From JAFAXD01 sp035472475 (GTDB lineage: Bacteria > Pseudomonadota > Alphaproteobacteria > Rhizobiales > Xanthobacteraceae), in contig DATIPA010000019.1 of NCBI GenBank assembly GCA_035472475.1, positions 1 to 64,000 on the forward strand: a stretch of DNA of 64,000 nucleotides, in the 5' to 3' direction. The notes beneath the pieces were generated by a model, which saw nothing but the letters and a program-made list of their open reading frames with translations, was not told the DNA's origin and ran no database searches. Below, one piece after another: positions 1-8,893 of this stretch. Numbering within the stretch: position 1 is the first letter of the stretch; every line of letters begins with the position of its first letter. Both the position numbers and the translations under genes were made by a program.

Positions 1-5
1 GTGCT

Positions 6-497
6 GTGGAATTCATGACGCAAGCCGTTCGTAAAAGACATTTTGGGGTCATCGATGAAGACCAGAAGCAGACAATGAGCGGTCTCGAATTTGTCCAAGG
101 ACTTGTCGATGGTACCATGCCGCTGAACCCGATGGCCGAAACCCTCGGTTATGACGTCGTTGACGTTTCCAAGGGCAGCGTCATTGTCGCCGCCGAACCC
201 CATGGGAAGCACCTCAACCCGTTTGGAACTGTTCACGGCGGTCTTGCTGCAACGTTGCTCGATAGCTGTATGGGGCTCGCAGTCCTATCCATGCTCGACA
301 AGGGCTTTGCGCAAACAACACTCGAATTCAAGGTTTCGCTTGTTCGGCCCATCACCCCGCACACCGGTTTAGTGAAAGCTCAGGGGACGGTCATTTCGTG
401 CGGCCGCCGCGTCGGCACCGCCGATGGTCGCCTGACCGACAAGGATGGTCGCACCCTCGCTCACGGCACGACCACATGTTTGATTTTCGAGCATTGA
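6..497 (+). CDS. PaaI-family hotdog acyl-CoA thioesterase
   Basis: Probable hydrolase of (aryl)acyl-CoA thioesters, cytosolic. The hotdog signature is clear: NPFGTVHGGLAATLLDS, with the conserved HGG and the following D/S of the PaaI group at about residues 71-87, then the Leu-Glu-Phe-Lys-Val strand. Up to 163 aa, near the family's usual 130-160. The start is uncertain: GTG at 6, ATG at 15 and ATG at 75 are in frame, and the reading frame is still open at the window edge, so an upstream start outside the window is possible. The substrate cannot be told from sequence; no pathway partner lies beside it in the window. Confidence 0.85.
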   Translation: MEFMTQAVRKRHFGVIDEDQKQTMSGLEFVQGLVDGTMPLNPMAETLGYDVVDVSKGSVIVAAEPHGKHLNPFGTVHGGLAATLLDSCMGLAVLSMLDKGFAQTTLEFKVSLVRPITPHTGLVKAQGTVISCGRRVGTADGRLTDKDGRTLAHGTTTCLIFEH

Positions 498-730
498 AAG
501 TTTGAAGGGCCTCACGGAGATGCATCGCCGCGAAATGCGGTCATTCATGTCCGGATTGGGTCATTAGCGGACATTGCCGCCGCACTTCCGAACGTCCGTT
601 TGACCCGCGAAAGCGGACATCAGCGAAAACCGTCGTCATGTCCGCTAAGTGCCGGAAGCGGACGTCGGCAACTTAAAGGCATAGAATGCATCGTCGCTCA
701 TGCTTGCGCTAGGATGTTCGCGGAAACGCG
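498..730. repeat. Non-coding gap with repeated GTCCGC/GCGGAC half-sites
   Basis: No convincing gene. The gap holds several copies of an 8-mer and its complement: ATGTCCGG at 547-554 facing GCGGACAT at 567-574, AGCGGACAT at 611-619, ATGTCCGCT at 635-646 and AGCGGACGT near 658-666. They look like a degenerate repeat (a type I remember as frequent between genes in Bradyrhizobium-like genomes) rather than an operator. I infer no function. Confidence 0.4.
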
Positions 731-742
731 TTGGGGCTCGCC

Positions 743-1261
743 ATGTCGATGTATCCAAGGCTGCTTGGAATTGCTGCCGTTGTATTCGATTTCGGTCTGT
801 CCGAGGCACTCGCCGCCGGCGATGTCTGGAAAGGCTCCTGGAAATTCGAGATCGACCAACAGGATCAGCCGGCGCTGAGCTATTACGACACCAGTGGCAG
901 GAGAATATTCGGCATCGCTTGCGGGGTGCATTTCGAGATGAATGCGGTCTATCCGGGCGCGGCGCCGAAAGAGGTCACCCCCGGCTCGATCACGATCGCC
1001 AACGGTAAGACGCAGATGGACTTCGCCGGCAACGTCTTCCACAACCCCGAAGTCGAAATGCCGACCGATCTGCCGTTTTTCAACCAGGCGGAGCTCGGCC
1101 ATCCCGAGCTTGACGAGGATAAATGGGGCGCGCTGGAAAATCGCGTCTTCGATCTTCTGGACTCCGGGCGGCCGCTGACGATCTCGGCCGAGGGCAAAAG
1201 CTACGTGCTGCCGGCAGTCAACGTGCCGCGCTGGCGCGCGCGCTTCCAGAAAATCTGCTGA
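743..1261 (+). CDS. Small secreted protein of unknown function
   Basis: A 172-aa protein beginning with a signal-peptide-like segment (MSMYPRLLGIAAVVFDFG, cleavage probably after the Ala-Leu-Ala-Ala stretch near residue 26). It is therefore likely periplasmic or exported. The mature part is mixed alpha/beta with one Cys near residue 75 and a Cys as the last residue. I recognise no family. Start choice: ATG at 743 (ATG at 749 also possible); a TTG at 731 in the same frame would only add four residues. It stands alone after a repeat-filled gap. Confidence 0.6.
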   Translation: MSMYPRLLGIAAVVFDFGLSEALAAGDVWKGSWKFEIDQQDQPALSYYDTSGRRIFGIACGVHFEMNAVYPGAAPKEVTPGSITIANGKTQMDFAGNVFHNPEVEMPTDLPFFNQAELGHPELDEDKWGALENRVFDLLDSGRPLTISAEGKSYVLPAVNVPRWRARFQKIC

Positions 1262-1463
1262 AGCGCCGCTGCGGAGGGCATAGTTCCTGCGGATAGCCCG
1301 TAAAGGGCTATATCGGGAGGAATGCTGACACAGTCGAGGCCGACCACAAGCCTTGCGGCAAGTTGAGAGGCGTTGGCCTTAGCGGAGGAAAGCCGGATTT
1401 GGCACTCAGGCTCATTCCTGTTTCTGAGAACCTGCCTGAACTTTGTCTTGGCCTAATCAGGGT
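1262..1463. other. Gap with no recognisable gene
   Basis: No supported CDS. A short stem AGCCC/GGGCT around 1296-1311 and a GGGAGGAATG near 1316-1325 are present, but the ORF that follows is only about 14 codons. Leader or terminator sequence is possible; nothing decisive. Confidence 0.3.
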
Positions 1464-1541
1464 ATGATGGAGGTTTCGGCTCACACCGAAGCCGTCAACA
1501 TTCCACCCTGGTACGGCAAACCACACAACAGACCGAGGTAA
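1464..1541 (+). CDS. Possible 25-aa ORF, first of a coupled pair
   Basis: ATG ATG start and TAA stop encode a 25-residue peptide with a PPWYGKPHNRPR tail. The stop is four bases before the ATG of a second 25-codon ORF, and the last codons (CCGAGG) would provide that ORF's ribosome binding site. Upstream there is only a weak AGGG. Neither peptide matches anything I know. Low confidence that it is translated. Confidence 0.2.
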   Translation: MMEVSAHTEAVNIPPWYGKPHNRPR

Positions 1542-1545
1542 TCCG

Positions 1546-1623
1546 ATGGAATCCGAAAAAGACATTCACAACGTCGAGGCATGGGCTGAAATCATCGAGG
1601 ACGTGCTGTCGCGATTCCGCTAA
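1546..1623 (+). CDS. Possible 25-aa ORF, second of a coupled pair
   Basis: ATG to TAA, 25 residues, acidic and helix-prone (MESEKDIHNVEAWAEIIE then DVLSRFR). A GAGG lies about 7 bases before the ATG, inside the end of the preceding tiny ORF, which suggests translational coupling. It ends 6 bases before the 3' end of the convergent MFS gene. No family recognised. Confidence 0.3.
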   Translation: MESEKDIHNVEAWAEIIEDVLSRFR

Positions 1624-1629
1624 CCATGC

Positions 1630-2991
1630 CTAATGCGCGATCACCGGCTCGGCGGCTGAGACATTCTCGACGTCCCGCAGGCGGCGGCTGAGGACGAACA
1701 TCGACAGCGCGGCGATTAGCGCCGGCACCGCGATCATGAAGAAGAGGGTGCGCGCCGGGATGTGCGCGCCGAGCAGCATGCCGCCAACCGCCGGGCCGAT
1801 GATCGCGCCGACGCGGCCGACGCCCAGCGCCCAGCCCACCCCGGTGGAGCGCACGGCGGTCGGATAGATGGTCGCCGAGAGCACGTTGATGAAGCTCTGC
1901 CCGCCGATGACGCACATGCCGGCGCCGATGATCGTGATCGAGAGCAGCGCAACGCTCGCGCCCGAGAGGCCGATGGCAAAGACGAAAGCCGCCGCCAGCA
2001 CGTAGAGCACAGTCACGACGCGCGTCGCGCCGAGCCGGTCGACGACCGGGCTGAGCACCAGGGTGCTGACGATGCCGGCCCAGGGGATGATGCCGCCTAG
2101 GCGAAGCGCATCGTCGAGCGGCACGCCCGAATCGCGCAGCACCAGCGGCAGCCAGCTTGCGAGATAATAGATGACGAGCAGGTTGCAGAAGAAGGTGATC
2201 CACAGCAGCACGGTATTGAAGGCGCGGCCTTCGGTGAGCAGATGCTTGACCGCGAATCCGGGAAGGTGCTGGTCCGCTGGCATCGTGAATTGCTGCGTGC
2301 CGTCGAATTGGCGCTGGCCAGTGAGGCGATTGAGCAGCGCCGCGACCGTGTTCGGCCGGTCGCCGCGATTGACGAGATAGCGGATCGATTCCGGCAGCAC
2401 GAAAATCGCGATCGGCAGCAAGATCAGCGGCAGCACGCCGCCGAGAATGAAGAATCCTTGCCAGCCGAAGCTCGAAATAAGAGCCGGGCCGAGCCAGCCG
2501 GGAGCGCCCGCGCCCAGGGGAAAGCCGAGGAACATGACCGCCACGGCCGTCGCGCGGATGCGCCTTGGCGCGTATTCGGCCGTCAGCGCGATCGAATTCG
2601 GCATCAAGCCGCCGACGCCGATGCCGGTGAAGAAGCGCAGCATCCATAGCTGGTCGATCGAATGCGCCAGCGCCGTCGCGAGCGCGAAGACCGATAAGAC
2701 CAGAGTCGAGGTGAGCAGGATGAGCTTGCGCCCGAAACGGTCAGCGAGCGGTCCCGAGCAGAGCGCGCCGATCATCAGCCCGAAGAGACCTGCGACGAAA
2801 ACGGAGGTGAAGGTCGGCATCGCAATGCCCCATTCCTTCACGATTACGGGCGCGGCGAAATTGATCGCGCCATTGTCGAAACCGTCGAGGGTGACGAGCA
2901 CAAAACACCAGATCGCCACCATCCATTGGGATCTGCCGAAACGTCCGCCATCGATGACCTGCGTCACGTTGATGGTCTGACCCGTTGCCAT
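1630..2991 (-). CDS. MFS transporter, aromatic acid:H+ symporter (AAHS) type
   Basis: Twelve-helix inner-membrane carrier of 453 aa. The LDGFDNGAINFAAPVI stretch in helix 1 is the DGxD signature of the AAHS branch (PcaK/BenK), and GPLADRFGRKLILL is MFS motif A between helices 2 and 3. Likely substrate: benzoate, hydroxybenzoate or another aromatic acid, by proton symport. The open frame extends far upstream, but the start is set at 2991 by GGAGG eight bases before the ATG; the upstream extension is arginine-rich non-coding sequence. No aromatic catabolic genes lie beside it, so the substrate is only a family-level call. Confidence 0.85.
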   Translation of the reverse strand: MATGQTINVTQVIDGGRFGRSQWMVAIWCFVLVTLDGFDNGAINFAAPVIVKEWGIAMPTFTSVFVAGLFGLMIGALCSGPLADRFGRKLILLTSTLVLSVFALATALAHSIDQLWMLRFFTGIGVGGLMPNSIALTAEYAPRRIRATAVAVMFLGFPLGAGAPGWLGPALISSFGWQGFFILGGVLPLILLPIAIFVLPESIRYLVNRGDRPNTVAALLNRLTGQRQFDGTQQFTMPADQHLPGFAVKHLLTEGRAFNTVLLWITFFCNLLVIYYLASWLPLVLRDSGVPLDDALRLGGIIPWAGIVSTLVLSPVVDRLGATRVVTVLYVLAAAFVFAIGLSGASVALLSITIIGAGMCVIGGQSFINVLSATIYPTAVRSTGVGWALGVGRVGAIIGPAVGGMLLGAHIPARTLFFMIAVPALIAALSMFVLSRRLRDVENVSAAEPVIAH

Positions 2992-3034
2992 GATCGATCC
3001 TCCCTGATCGCTGCCGGTTGGCTTGTTCTTTTGA

Positions 3035-3148
3035 TTATGCGCCCATGGAAAATTGCGCGCTATTACCCGATTTGAGCCCCGTGCGCGCCGTCTCGCCAAT
3101 TTTCTCGAACTCTGCGTCCCAAATTTTCTCTTGCTCTGCAGATGCCAT
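3035..3148 (-). CDS. Possible 37-aa protein
   Basis: ATG at 3148 is preceded by a strong GGGAGA site six bases upstream; the 37-residue product is charged and begins MASAEQEKIWDAEFEKIGE. It resembles the N-terminus of small Rhizobiales hypothetical proteins that usually continue into a membrane segment, so this may be a truncated relic. The same frame stays open upstream, where the sequence looks non-coding. Followed by the AAHS transporter on the same strand, 43 bases away. Confidence 0.4.
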   Translation of the reverse strand: MASAEQEKIWDAEFEKIGETARTGLKSGNSAQFSMGA

Positions 3149-3189
3149 CTTTTCTCTCCCGCCATTGCTTCCCGGGGCTTGGATGATCG

Positions 3190-3586
3190 TTCGAACGACC
3201 CGTCTACGATGGTCAGGTTTCTCAAACTGTAGAAGAGCAAAACAGGTGACCGCGTACGGCGTGTTCGGTGAAAGCGGCCCCACGGGCGCGCCCTCATTGT
3301 AGTTCGGAGTACAAAACGAGGCGTAGGAATAGCTGTCGTCACCCATCTTTATCTTCAAGCAAGTTCTCAAATGTCCCGCTGTTGCGCACTCAAGGCGCGC
3401 TTGTTCATACTTTTTGCAGGCGTCCGCTATGCGGCACAGCAACCTGTCCGCCTCTGAATTTGCCTTGTCCTTCGGATCGGAAGGGACACCCGCGTCGTCC
3501 AGAAATTGTAAAGAAAGACGACCGCAACGACGATGAGGATGGCGGTCCAAATTATGCGCGCGAGCGTCTCGTCTCGGGGGTCTATT
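3190..3586 (-). pseudogene. Degenerate small membrane-protein gene
   Basis: Two frames each carry part of what looks like one protein. Around 3510-3586 one frame encodes a soluble start and a transmembrane helix (IIWTAILIVVAVVFLYNFW). From about 3500 down to 3240 another frame encodes a soluble Cys-containing part (LLCRIADACKKYEQARLE, then a second Cys-rich segment). A single indel near 3500 would join them. No ATG, GTG or TTG in the helix frame fits a start. Read as a frameshifted gene in a decaying region; a sequencing error is the alternative. Confidence 0.3.
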
Positions 3587-3591
3587 GCATC

Positions 3592-3690
3592 TCACCGCCA
3601 CTGCTTGCCGGTCAGGTTTTCGCTTGGTGGTTGCTTTTCCAGTTAGGACGCACATCGATGTGGCGACCGCGAGCGCCGCATTTTCGCGCA
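3592..3690 (-). pseudogene. Frameshifted C-terminal gene fragment, copy 1
   Basis: Encodes GRHIDVRPNWK, then after a one-base deletion QPPSENLTGKQWR and a stop. The same peptide is encoded without the deletion about 410 bases away (4002-4095), so this is a duplicated and damaged copy. The parent gene is not recognised. Confidence 0.35.
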
Positions 3691-3762
3691 CACGATCCTG
3701 CTGGCGAACGACGCACTTCGATATCATCAGCGTGGTCCGCCGATCAAACCGCGATGACGTCC

Positions 3763-4011
3763 TCAAGTCCCCAGAAGAAATGGTACGAGCTCCAGAAACT
3801 GGACAAATATGTACGCCGCGCAAAGGGCTGCGATCCCGAAGGCCACTGCGGCACGCGCGTTCCACCGGCTTATCCGTTGAAGTTCACCGATGAACGTATC
3901 TTGGTTATCCGGGACTTTGATGTGCGAGGCGTAGAACCAAAGCACGGCGGCGACCACGCTTGAAATGACGCCTATCGAGCAAACAGCGACATCGACAAAG
4001 ATCATTGCCAT
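3763..4011 (-). CDS. Small two-helix membrane protein
   Basis: An 82-aa protein with two hydrophobic helices: roughly residues 8-28 (VAVCSIGVISSVVAAVLWFY) and 55-78 (AVAFGIAALCAAYIFVQFLE). The loop contains NQDTFIGELQRISRWNARAA. Small proteins of this shape are common hypotheticals in Bradyrhizobium-like genomes. ATG at 4011 has GGGGAAA upstream; ATG at 4005 overlaps the stop of the preceding fragment as ATGA, which would fit translational coupling and give 80 aa. Function unknown. Confidence 0.55.
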   Translation of the reverse strand: MAMIFVDVAVCSIGVISSVVAAVLWFYASHIKVPDNQDTFIGELQRISRWNARAAVAFGIAALCAAYIFVQFLELVPFLLGT

Positions 4012-4095
4012 TGTTTCCCCGTCAGGCTCTCGTTTGGTGGTTGCTCTTTCCAGTTCGGCCGCACGTCAATCTGCCGCCCGCGCGCGCCGCGACAA
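4002..4095 (-). pseudogene. C-terminal gene fragment, copy 2
   Basis: Encodes CGCRGARGRQIDVRPNWK followed by EQPPNESLTGKQWQ and TGA, overlapping the start of the 82-aa membrane protein gene. The frame is closed upstream by a stop near 4100, while another frame just upstream carries a plausible continuation (NTFHADDRYLMRLSRRAR). The gene is therefore either frameshifted or only a remnant. It is conserved at peptide level with copy 1, which argues that this frame was once coding. Confidence 0.35.
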
Positions 4096-4111
4096 CCGCA
4101 TCAAATATCTA

Positions 4112-4373
4112 TCATCGGCGTGGAACGTGTTCCCGCCAGACATAAAAAACGCCGACGCCAATAGCTGTCACGAGGGCAATCAACCCAAATGCTTCGGGAC
4201 TAAGCGATAGCCCGAAACCCGAGACAAGCGTCGCCAAGATCCCTGCGACTATCGCTCCGCAGAAAAACGCAACTATCGCGCGGAAAAACAGAACGGCCGG
4301 TGGCGGCGGCCGACTGAAGAATGGATGCGAACGAAAGTGCTAAAACTTGCCCCGTTTTAGCGCTGTAAGTCAT
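4112..4373 (-). pseudogene. Frameshifted two-helix membrane-protein gene
   Basis: From about 4330 to a TGA at 4112-4114 one frame encodes PAVLFFRAIVAFFCGAIVAG and then GLIALVTAIGVGVFYVWRE, two clear membrane helices. That frame has no usable start codon; the only reasonable ATG (4373, giving MTYSAKTGQVLA) lies in a different frame, so a single indel near 4340 seems to have broken the gene. It belongs to the same decaying cluster as its neighbours. Confidence 0.35.
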
Positions 4374-4705
4374 TGATCTTGCTGCAAGACCGGGAAACCA
4401 GCCGCCTTCCAAGCCTTTAGGCCGCCCGCCAAATGAGCACCATAAGGCAGACCGGCCGCCAATGCGGCTTCCGCGGCACGCAACGAACGAATGCCTGACC
4501 CACAGGAAAACACGACGGTCCGCCCCTCTGGATCGGGCAGCGCGTGGGGATCGAATTGTGACAGCGGTGACAGCACCGACCCGGGAATGCGCTCGATCTG
4601 CGTTTCGTGGGGTTCGCGCACGTCGACCAGCATGACGTTGCCGGCTGACAGGCCCGCCGCCACCTCCTCAGCGGTCAGATCACGTACCTCGTTCGACCCG
4701 GACAT
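4370..4705 (-). CDS. Rhodanese-like domain protein
   Basis: A single-domain rhodanese of 111 aa, cytosolic. Family features seen: VMLVDVREPHE near the N-terminus, the active-site loop CGSGIRS with catalytic Cys at about residue 80, and the closing LAGGLKAWKAAGFPV motif. Single-domain rhodaneses transfer sulfane sulfur to cyanide, thiols or protein partners. The start at 4705 is fixed by GGGAGA upstream of ATG; a longer frame begins at 4738. Seventy-two bases downstream of the Kup gene on the same strand; no functional link is obvious. Confidence 0.85.
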   Translation of the reverse strand: MSGSNEVRDLTAEEVAAGLSAGNVMLVDVREPHETQIERIPGSVLSPLSQFDPHALPDPEGRTVVFSCGSGIRSLRAAEAALAAGLPYGAHLAGGLKAWKAAGFPVLQQDQ

Positions 4706-4777
4706 TCCGTTCTCCCTTGCGTTTCGATGCAATCGCAACGGGCATCCGCTCCCGAAGCGAGCGCAAAATGCCTTTGA

Positions 4778-6700
4778 TCAAATCGTCACCTGGGTTCCGA
4801 CTTCGACCACGCGCCCGGTCGGGATCCGGAAATAGCTCGTGGCATCGTCGGCGGAGCGCGCGAGCATGATGAACAGGCGGTCTTGCCAGCGCGGCATGCC
4901 TGACTGCGCGGCCGGCTTGAGCGCACGGCGCGACAAGAAGAACGACGTCGACATGATGTCGAACTGCCAACCGAGCTGGCGCGCAATCCCCAGCGCGCGC
5001 GGCACGTTCGGCGTCTCCATGAAGCCGAACCGCAGATAGATGCGTAGAAACGTGCTCCCCACCGGCTCTAGGCGGACCCGGTCTTCTGGATGGACGCGCG
5101 GCGTGTGCGCGTTTTCGATGCTCAAGACGACATTCTTCTCGTGCAGCACCTTATAGTGCTTGAGGCTGTGCAGCAGCGCGGTTGGCGCGCTGTGCGGATC
5201 GCTAGTCAGGAACACGGCCGTGCCCGGCACCCGGATCGGTGGTTTGCGCTCGAGCATGACCACCAGTTGATCAAGTGGTGTCTCCTGCCGGCGCGTTTTT
5301 TCCGCCAGCAAGTGTGTCCCGCGCCGCCATGTGTACATCACGGCCAGAACCAGCGAACCAAGCGCGAGCGGCATCCATCCGCCCTGCACGACCTTGAGCA
5401 GATTGGCCGCCAGGAAGGTCAGATCGAGCAGCAGGAACGGCGTGATCAGCGCGGCGGCTGCGAGCGGCGACCAGCGCCACACCTTCCAGATGACAACGAA
5501 TGCCATTGTGGTGGTGACCACCATGGTGCCGGTCACCGCAATCCCATAGGCGGACGCCAGCGCGCTTGACGAGCGGAATGTGGTGACGAGCAACAAGACG
5601 CCGAGAAGCAGCAGCGTGTTGACGCGCGGCAGATAGATCTGGCCTTCACGCATTTCCGAGGTATGGCGAATCTCGACGCGCGGCAACAGCCCGAGCTGAA
5701 TGGCTTGGCGCGTCAGCGAGTAGGCCCCCGTAATAACGGCCTGACTGGCAATGACAGTGGCCGCCGTTGCGAGTACCACCATCGGCAGCTGCGCCCAATT
5801 CGGATAGAGCAAAAAGAACGGGTTCGCGATCGCAGTCGGATCGGCCAGCAGCAGCGCGCCCTGTCCTAGATAGTTGAGCGCGAGCGACGGAAACACAAAC
5901 GCGAGCCAGGCGGTCTGGATCGGACGGCGGCCGAAATGGCCGAGATCGGCGTAGAGCGCCTCCGCGCCGGTCACGGCCAGGAACACCGCGCCCAGTGTAA
6001 CCAGTCCGATGACCCCGTGGCTCACCAGGAATTTGAGGCCGTAGAACGGATTGATGGCGAGCAGGATCCAGGGATCGCGCGCAATCGCGACGACGCCCGG
6101 GATTGCGATTGCAACGAACCAGACGGCGGTAATCGGGCCAAAAAACGCTGCAACGCGCGCGGTCCCGCGCGACTGCGCGGCGAACAGCAACACCAGGATG
6201 AGGATCGTCGACGGCACCACGTAGGGATCGAACGTCGGGGTCACGACTTTCAAACCCTCGATCGCCGACAGCACCGAAATCGCGGGCGTGATCAGCGCAT
6301 CCCCGAAAAACAGCGACGCCCCGATGATTCCGAGGGCTGCAACGATCTCCGCCCACCGGCCCCCGACGCGGCCCGCGAGGGCCATCAGCGCCAGCGTTCC
6401 GCCCTCGCCGTTGTTGTCCGCTCGAAGCAGCACCACGACGTACTTGAGCGTGACGATGATGGTCAGCGCCCACAGGATGAGAGAAATCACGCCCAGGACC
6501 GCGTCCGAGGTTCCGGCCTCGCCGGCGGTTGCCGCCGACACAGCCTCACGCACCGCATACAGCGGGCTGGTGCCGATGTCGCCGTAGACGACCCCCATCG
6601 AGCCCACGGTGAGCGCCCAGAAGCCGGACCCGAGGCCCGGCGGCACGTGCTCCCCTACATGCGTCTGGTCTGCTTCCAACGCGCTGGCACCGTCACCCAT
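4778..6700 (-). CDS. kup: Kup-type low-affinity K+ transporter, copy 1
   Basis: Potassium:proton symporter of the KUP/HAK family, 640 aa, about 12 membrane helices then a cytosolic C-terminal domain. Diagnostic motifs: [14 protein letters not shown] at the first helix, [10 protein letters not shown] after helix 2-3, SVLSAIEGL, and [10 protein letters not shown] in the C-terminal region. ATG at 6700 is preferred; TTG at 6727 is the only longer alternative. It follows a second kup in tandem on the same strand with about 116 bases between them, and the two proteins are clearly paralogous. Needed for K+ uptake at neutral to acidic pH in characterised relatives. Confidence 0.93.
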   Translation of the reverse strand: MGDGASALEADQTHVGEHVPPGLGSGFWALTVGSMGVVYGDIGTSPLYAVREAVSAATAGEAGTSDAVLGVISLILWALTIIVTLKYVVVLLRADNNGEGGTLALMALAGRVGGRWAEIVAALGIIGASLFFGDALITPAISVLSAIEGLKVVTPTFDPYVVPSTILILVLLFAAQSRGTARVAAFFGPITAVWFVAIAIPGVVAIARDPWILLAINPFYGLKFLVSHGVIGLVTLGAVFLAVTGAEALYADLGHFGRRPIQTAWLAFVFPSLALNYLGQGALLLADPTAIANPFFLLYPNWAQLPMVVLATAATVIASQAVITGAYSLTRQAIQLGLLPRVEIRHTSEMREGQIYLPRVNTLLLLGVLLLVTTFRSSSALASAYGIAVTGTMVVTTTMAFVVIWKVWRWSPLAAAALITPFLLLDLTFLAANLLKVVQGGWMPLALGSLVLAVMYTWRRGTHLLAEKTRRQETPLDQLVVMLERKPPIRVPGTAVFLTSDPHSAPTALLHSLKHYKVLHEKNVVLSIENAHTPRVHPEDRVRLEPVGSTFLRIYLRFGFMETPNVPRALGIARQLGWQFDIMSTSFFLSRRALKPAAQSGMPRWQDRLFIMLARSADDATSYFRIPTGRVVEVGTQVTI

Positions 6701-6816
6701 ATCCGACCCTGAATTGCTGCACCGCAATATGGTTGCTTATAGCATCGATCTCAAAGGATTGTCGCGAGAGGGAGTGAGGCCGGTTCTCCGGAACACTCCG
6801 CGCCGAGAGCGCTGGT

Positions 6817-8727
6817 TCAGATGGTCACCTGTGTTCCGATCTCGACCACCCGACCGGTCGGAATCTGAAAGAAATCCGTCGCATCGCTGGCCGATTTGGC
6901 CAGCGCAATGAATAGGCGGTCCTGCCAGCGCGGCATGCCCGACTGCGCGGCCGGCTTGAGGGCTCGCCGCGACAAGAAGAACGACGTCGACATGATGTCG
7001 AAGCGCCATCCCTGCTTGCGGGCGATCGCGAGCGCGCGTGGGATATTGGGCGTTTCCATGAAGCCGAAGGCGATCTCGACCTTCGCGAAATGAGACGAGA
7101 CCTGAGTCATGCTCACGCGTTCGTCATCCGGCACTCGCGGGGTGTCGACGGTCTTGATCGTGAGGATGACGTTATGCTCGTGCAGAATCCGGTTGTGCTT
7201 GAGATTGTGCAGGAGCGCGGTCGGCGCCGACGAAGGATCGCTCGTCAGGAAGATGGCAGTCCCCGGCACGACGTGCGGAGGCCGCTTCTCAAGACTTGCA
7301 ACCAGTGTGTCGAACGGCACCTCGTTCTGGCGCGTTTTGCTCAACAGCAACGTGGTCCCTCGCCGCCACGTCAGCACGAGCAGCACGATCGCCGCACCGA
7401 GCGCGAGCGGCGCCCAGGCGCCATCGACGATCTTGAGCAGGTTGGCGCACAGGAACGTTGAATCGACCAACACCAGCGGGCCCATGAGCGCGGCGGCGGC
7501 CAGCGGGCGCCAGCCCCAGAACTTCCAGATCACCAGGAATCCGAGAACGCCATCGACGACCATCGTCGTGGTCACGGCGATGCCGTACGCGGAAGCCAGC
7601 GCATTTGAGGTCCGGAAGATCGCCACCAGCAACAACACGCCGATGAGCATGGCGCTGTTGGCGCGCGGGATATAGATCTGCCCCTCCTGGGTCTCCGACG
7701 TGTGGCGGATTGCGAGGCGCGGGATCAAGCCGAGCTGGATCGCCTGCCGCGTCACCGAATAGGCCCCGGTGATCACCGCCTGGCTAGCGATCACGGTCGC
7801 AAGCGTCGCCAGTAGCACCACGGGCACCAGCAGGACCGGAGGAAACAGCCGAAAGAATGGATTGTCGATCGCGCTCGGATCGCGCAGGACCAACGCGCCT
7901 TGGGCAAAATAATTGAGAACGAGTGACGGGAACACCAACCCGAACCACGCCAGTTGAATCGGCTTGCGCCCGAAGTGGCCAAGGTCGGCGTAGAGGGCTT
8001 CCCCGCCGGTCACGGCCAGGAACACGAATCCGAGCGTTACCAATCCGATGGCGCCATGATCCCGCAAGAACCGGACGGCGTAGACCGGGTTGGCCGCCGC
8101 AAAGATCTCCGGATCATCGGACAGGTGGGCGAGACCGACCACCGCAAGCGTCAGGAACCAGACCAGCATCACCGGCCCGAACAGCGCCGAGACCCGCGCG
8201 GTTCCGCGCGACTGCACGGCAAACAGGCCGATCAGAATCAGCACCGTTAAAGGTAAAACGGCGTGCTCGAACGCGGGTGTCGCGAGCTTCAGGCCTTCGA
8301 TCGCGGAGAGCACGGAGATCGCCGGTGTGATCACCGAATCCCCGTAGAACATCGCCGCCCCGACCATGCCAAGCGTGAACACAATTGCGGTGCGGCGGCC
8401 GAACATGCGGGACGCAAGCGCCGTCAGCGCGAGGGTGCCGCCCTCGCCGTTGTTATCGGCTCTGAGCAGAATCAGGACGTATTTGACGGTAACGACGATC
8501 GTCAGAGCCCAGAGGATCAGCGAGAGCACGCCGAGGACGACGTCGCGCGTTATCGGGCCGGACCCGACCGCCGCTTCGACCGCCACGTGAAACGCATAGA
8601 GCGGGCTCGTTCCGATATCGCCGTAGACGACCCCGATACTACCGAGCGCCAATGCCAACGGGCTGATTTGCGCATGGGAGCCCGCGCCGCCCCCCGAGAT
8701 GGCTATCTTATGCGTGACATCGGCCAT
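6817..8727 (-). CDS. kup: Kup-type low-affinity K+ transporter, copy 2
   Basis: Second KUP/HAK potassium transporter, 636 aa from ATG 8727 (ATG 8787 is in frame and would add 20 residues; neither has a strong Shine-Dalgarno). Same motif series as copy 1: [40 protein letters not shown]. The C-terminal 40 residues of the two copies are nearly identical, while the central loops differ, so the pair is an old tandem duplication with conserved ends. Probably transcribed together with copy 1. Confidence 0.93.
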   Translation of the reverse strand: MADVTHKIAISGGGAGSHAQISPLALALGSIGVVYGDIGTSPLYAFHVAVEAAVGSGPITRDVVLGVLSLILWALTIVVTVKYVLILLRADNNGEGGTLALTALASRMFGRRTAIVFTLGMVGAAMFYGDSVITPAISVLSAIEGLKLATPAFEHAVLPLTVLILIGLFAVQSRGTARVSALFGPVMLVWFLTLAVVGLAHLSDDPEIFAAANPVYAVRFLRDHGAIGLVTLGFVFLAVTGGEALYADLGHFGRKPIQLAWFGLVFPSLVLNYFAQGALVLRDPSAIDNPFFRLFPPVLLVPVVLLATLATVIASQAVITGAYSVTRQAIQLGLIPRLAIRHTSETQEGQIYIPRANSAMLIGVLLLVAIFRTSNALASAYGIAVTTTMVVDGVLGFLVIWKFWGWRPLAAAALMGPLVLVDSTFLCANLLKIVDGAWAPLALGAAIVLLVLTWRRGTTLLLSKTRQNEVPFDTLVASLEKRPPHVVPGTAIFLTSDPSSAPTALLHNLKHNRILHEHNVILTIKTVDTPRVPDDERVSMTQVSSHFAKVEIAFGFMETPNIPRALAIARKQGWRFDIMSTSFFLSRRALKPAAQSGMPRWQDRLFIALAKSASDATDFFQIPTGRVVEIGTQVTI

Positions 8728-8893
8728 TGGGGTCGCTGTCGCCTTTCGCAAGTCGTCCTTATAGCATCCCGTTGCTGACGAAGGCATGTCGCCCGGTCGC
8801 AACCTTCGCGAATGCGCTCCACTCGTGGCGGGGATATAACAGCGCCAGGCGGCTAACCGCACCAAGGTCTAGGAAGTTTCAGGGAGAGCGTCC

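Larger units (their letters stand above)
3613..4095. repeat. Direct duplication of about 75 bp (3613-3690 and 4020-4095)
   Basis: The two segments share long runs such as TTGGTGGTTGCT and TTTCCAGTT in the same orientation and spacing, with scattered substitutions and one indel. Each lies at the 3' end of a small gene on the minus strand, immediately upstream of a membrane-protein frame. This points to tandem duplication of a small gene followed by decay of one copy. Confidence 0.55.

Noticed and set aside
1308..1565. Minus-strand 85-codon frame
   Set aside because: No ribosome site, no motif, atypical composition.
2992..3342. N-terminal extension of the AAHS transporter to 570 aa
   Set aside because: Arg-rich, non-homologous and lacking a ribosome site, whereas GGAGG precedes the ATG at 2991, which matches the family start.
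5936..6712. A 258-codon plus-strand frame opposite kup
   Set aside because: Antisense shadow rich in Arg/Asp/His; no family features.
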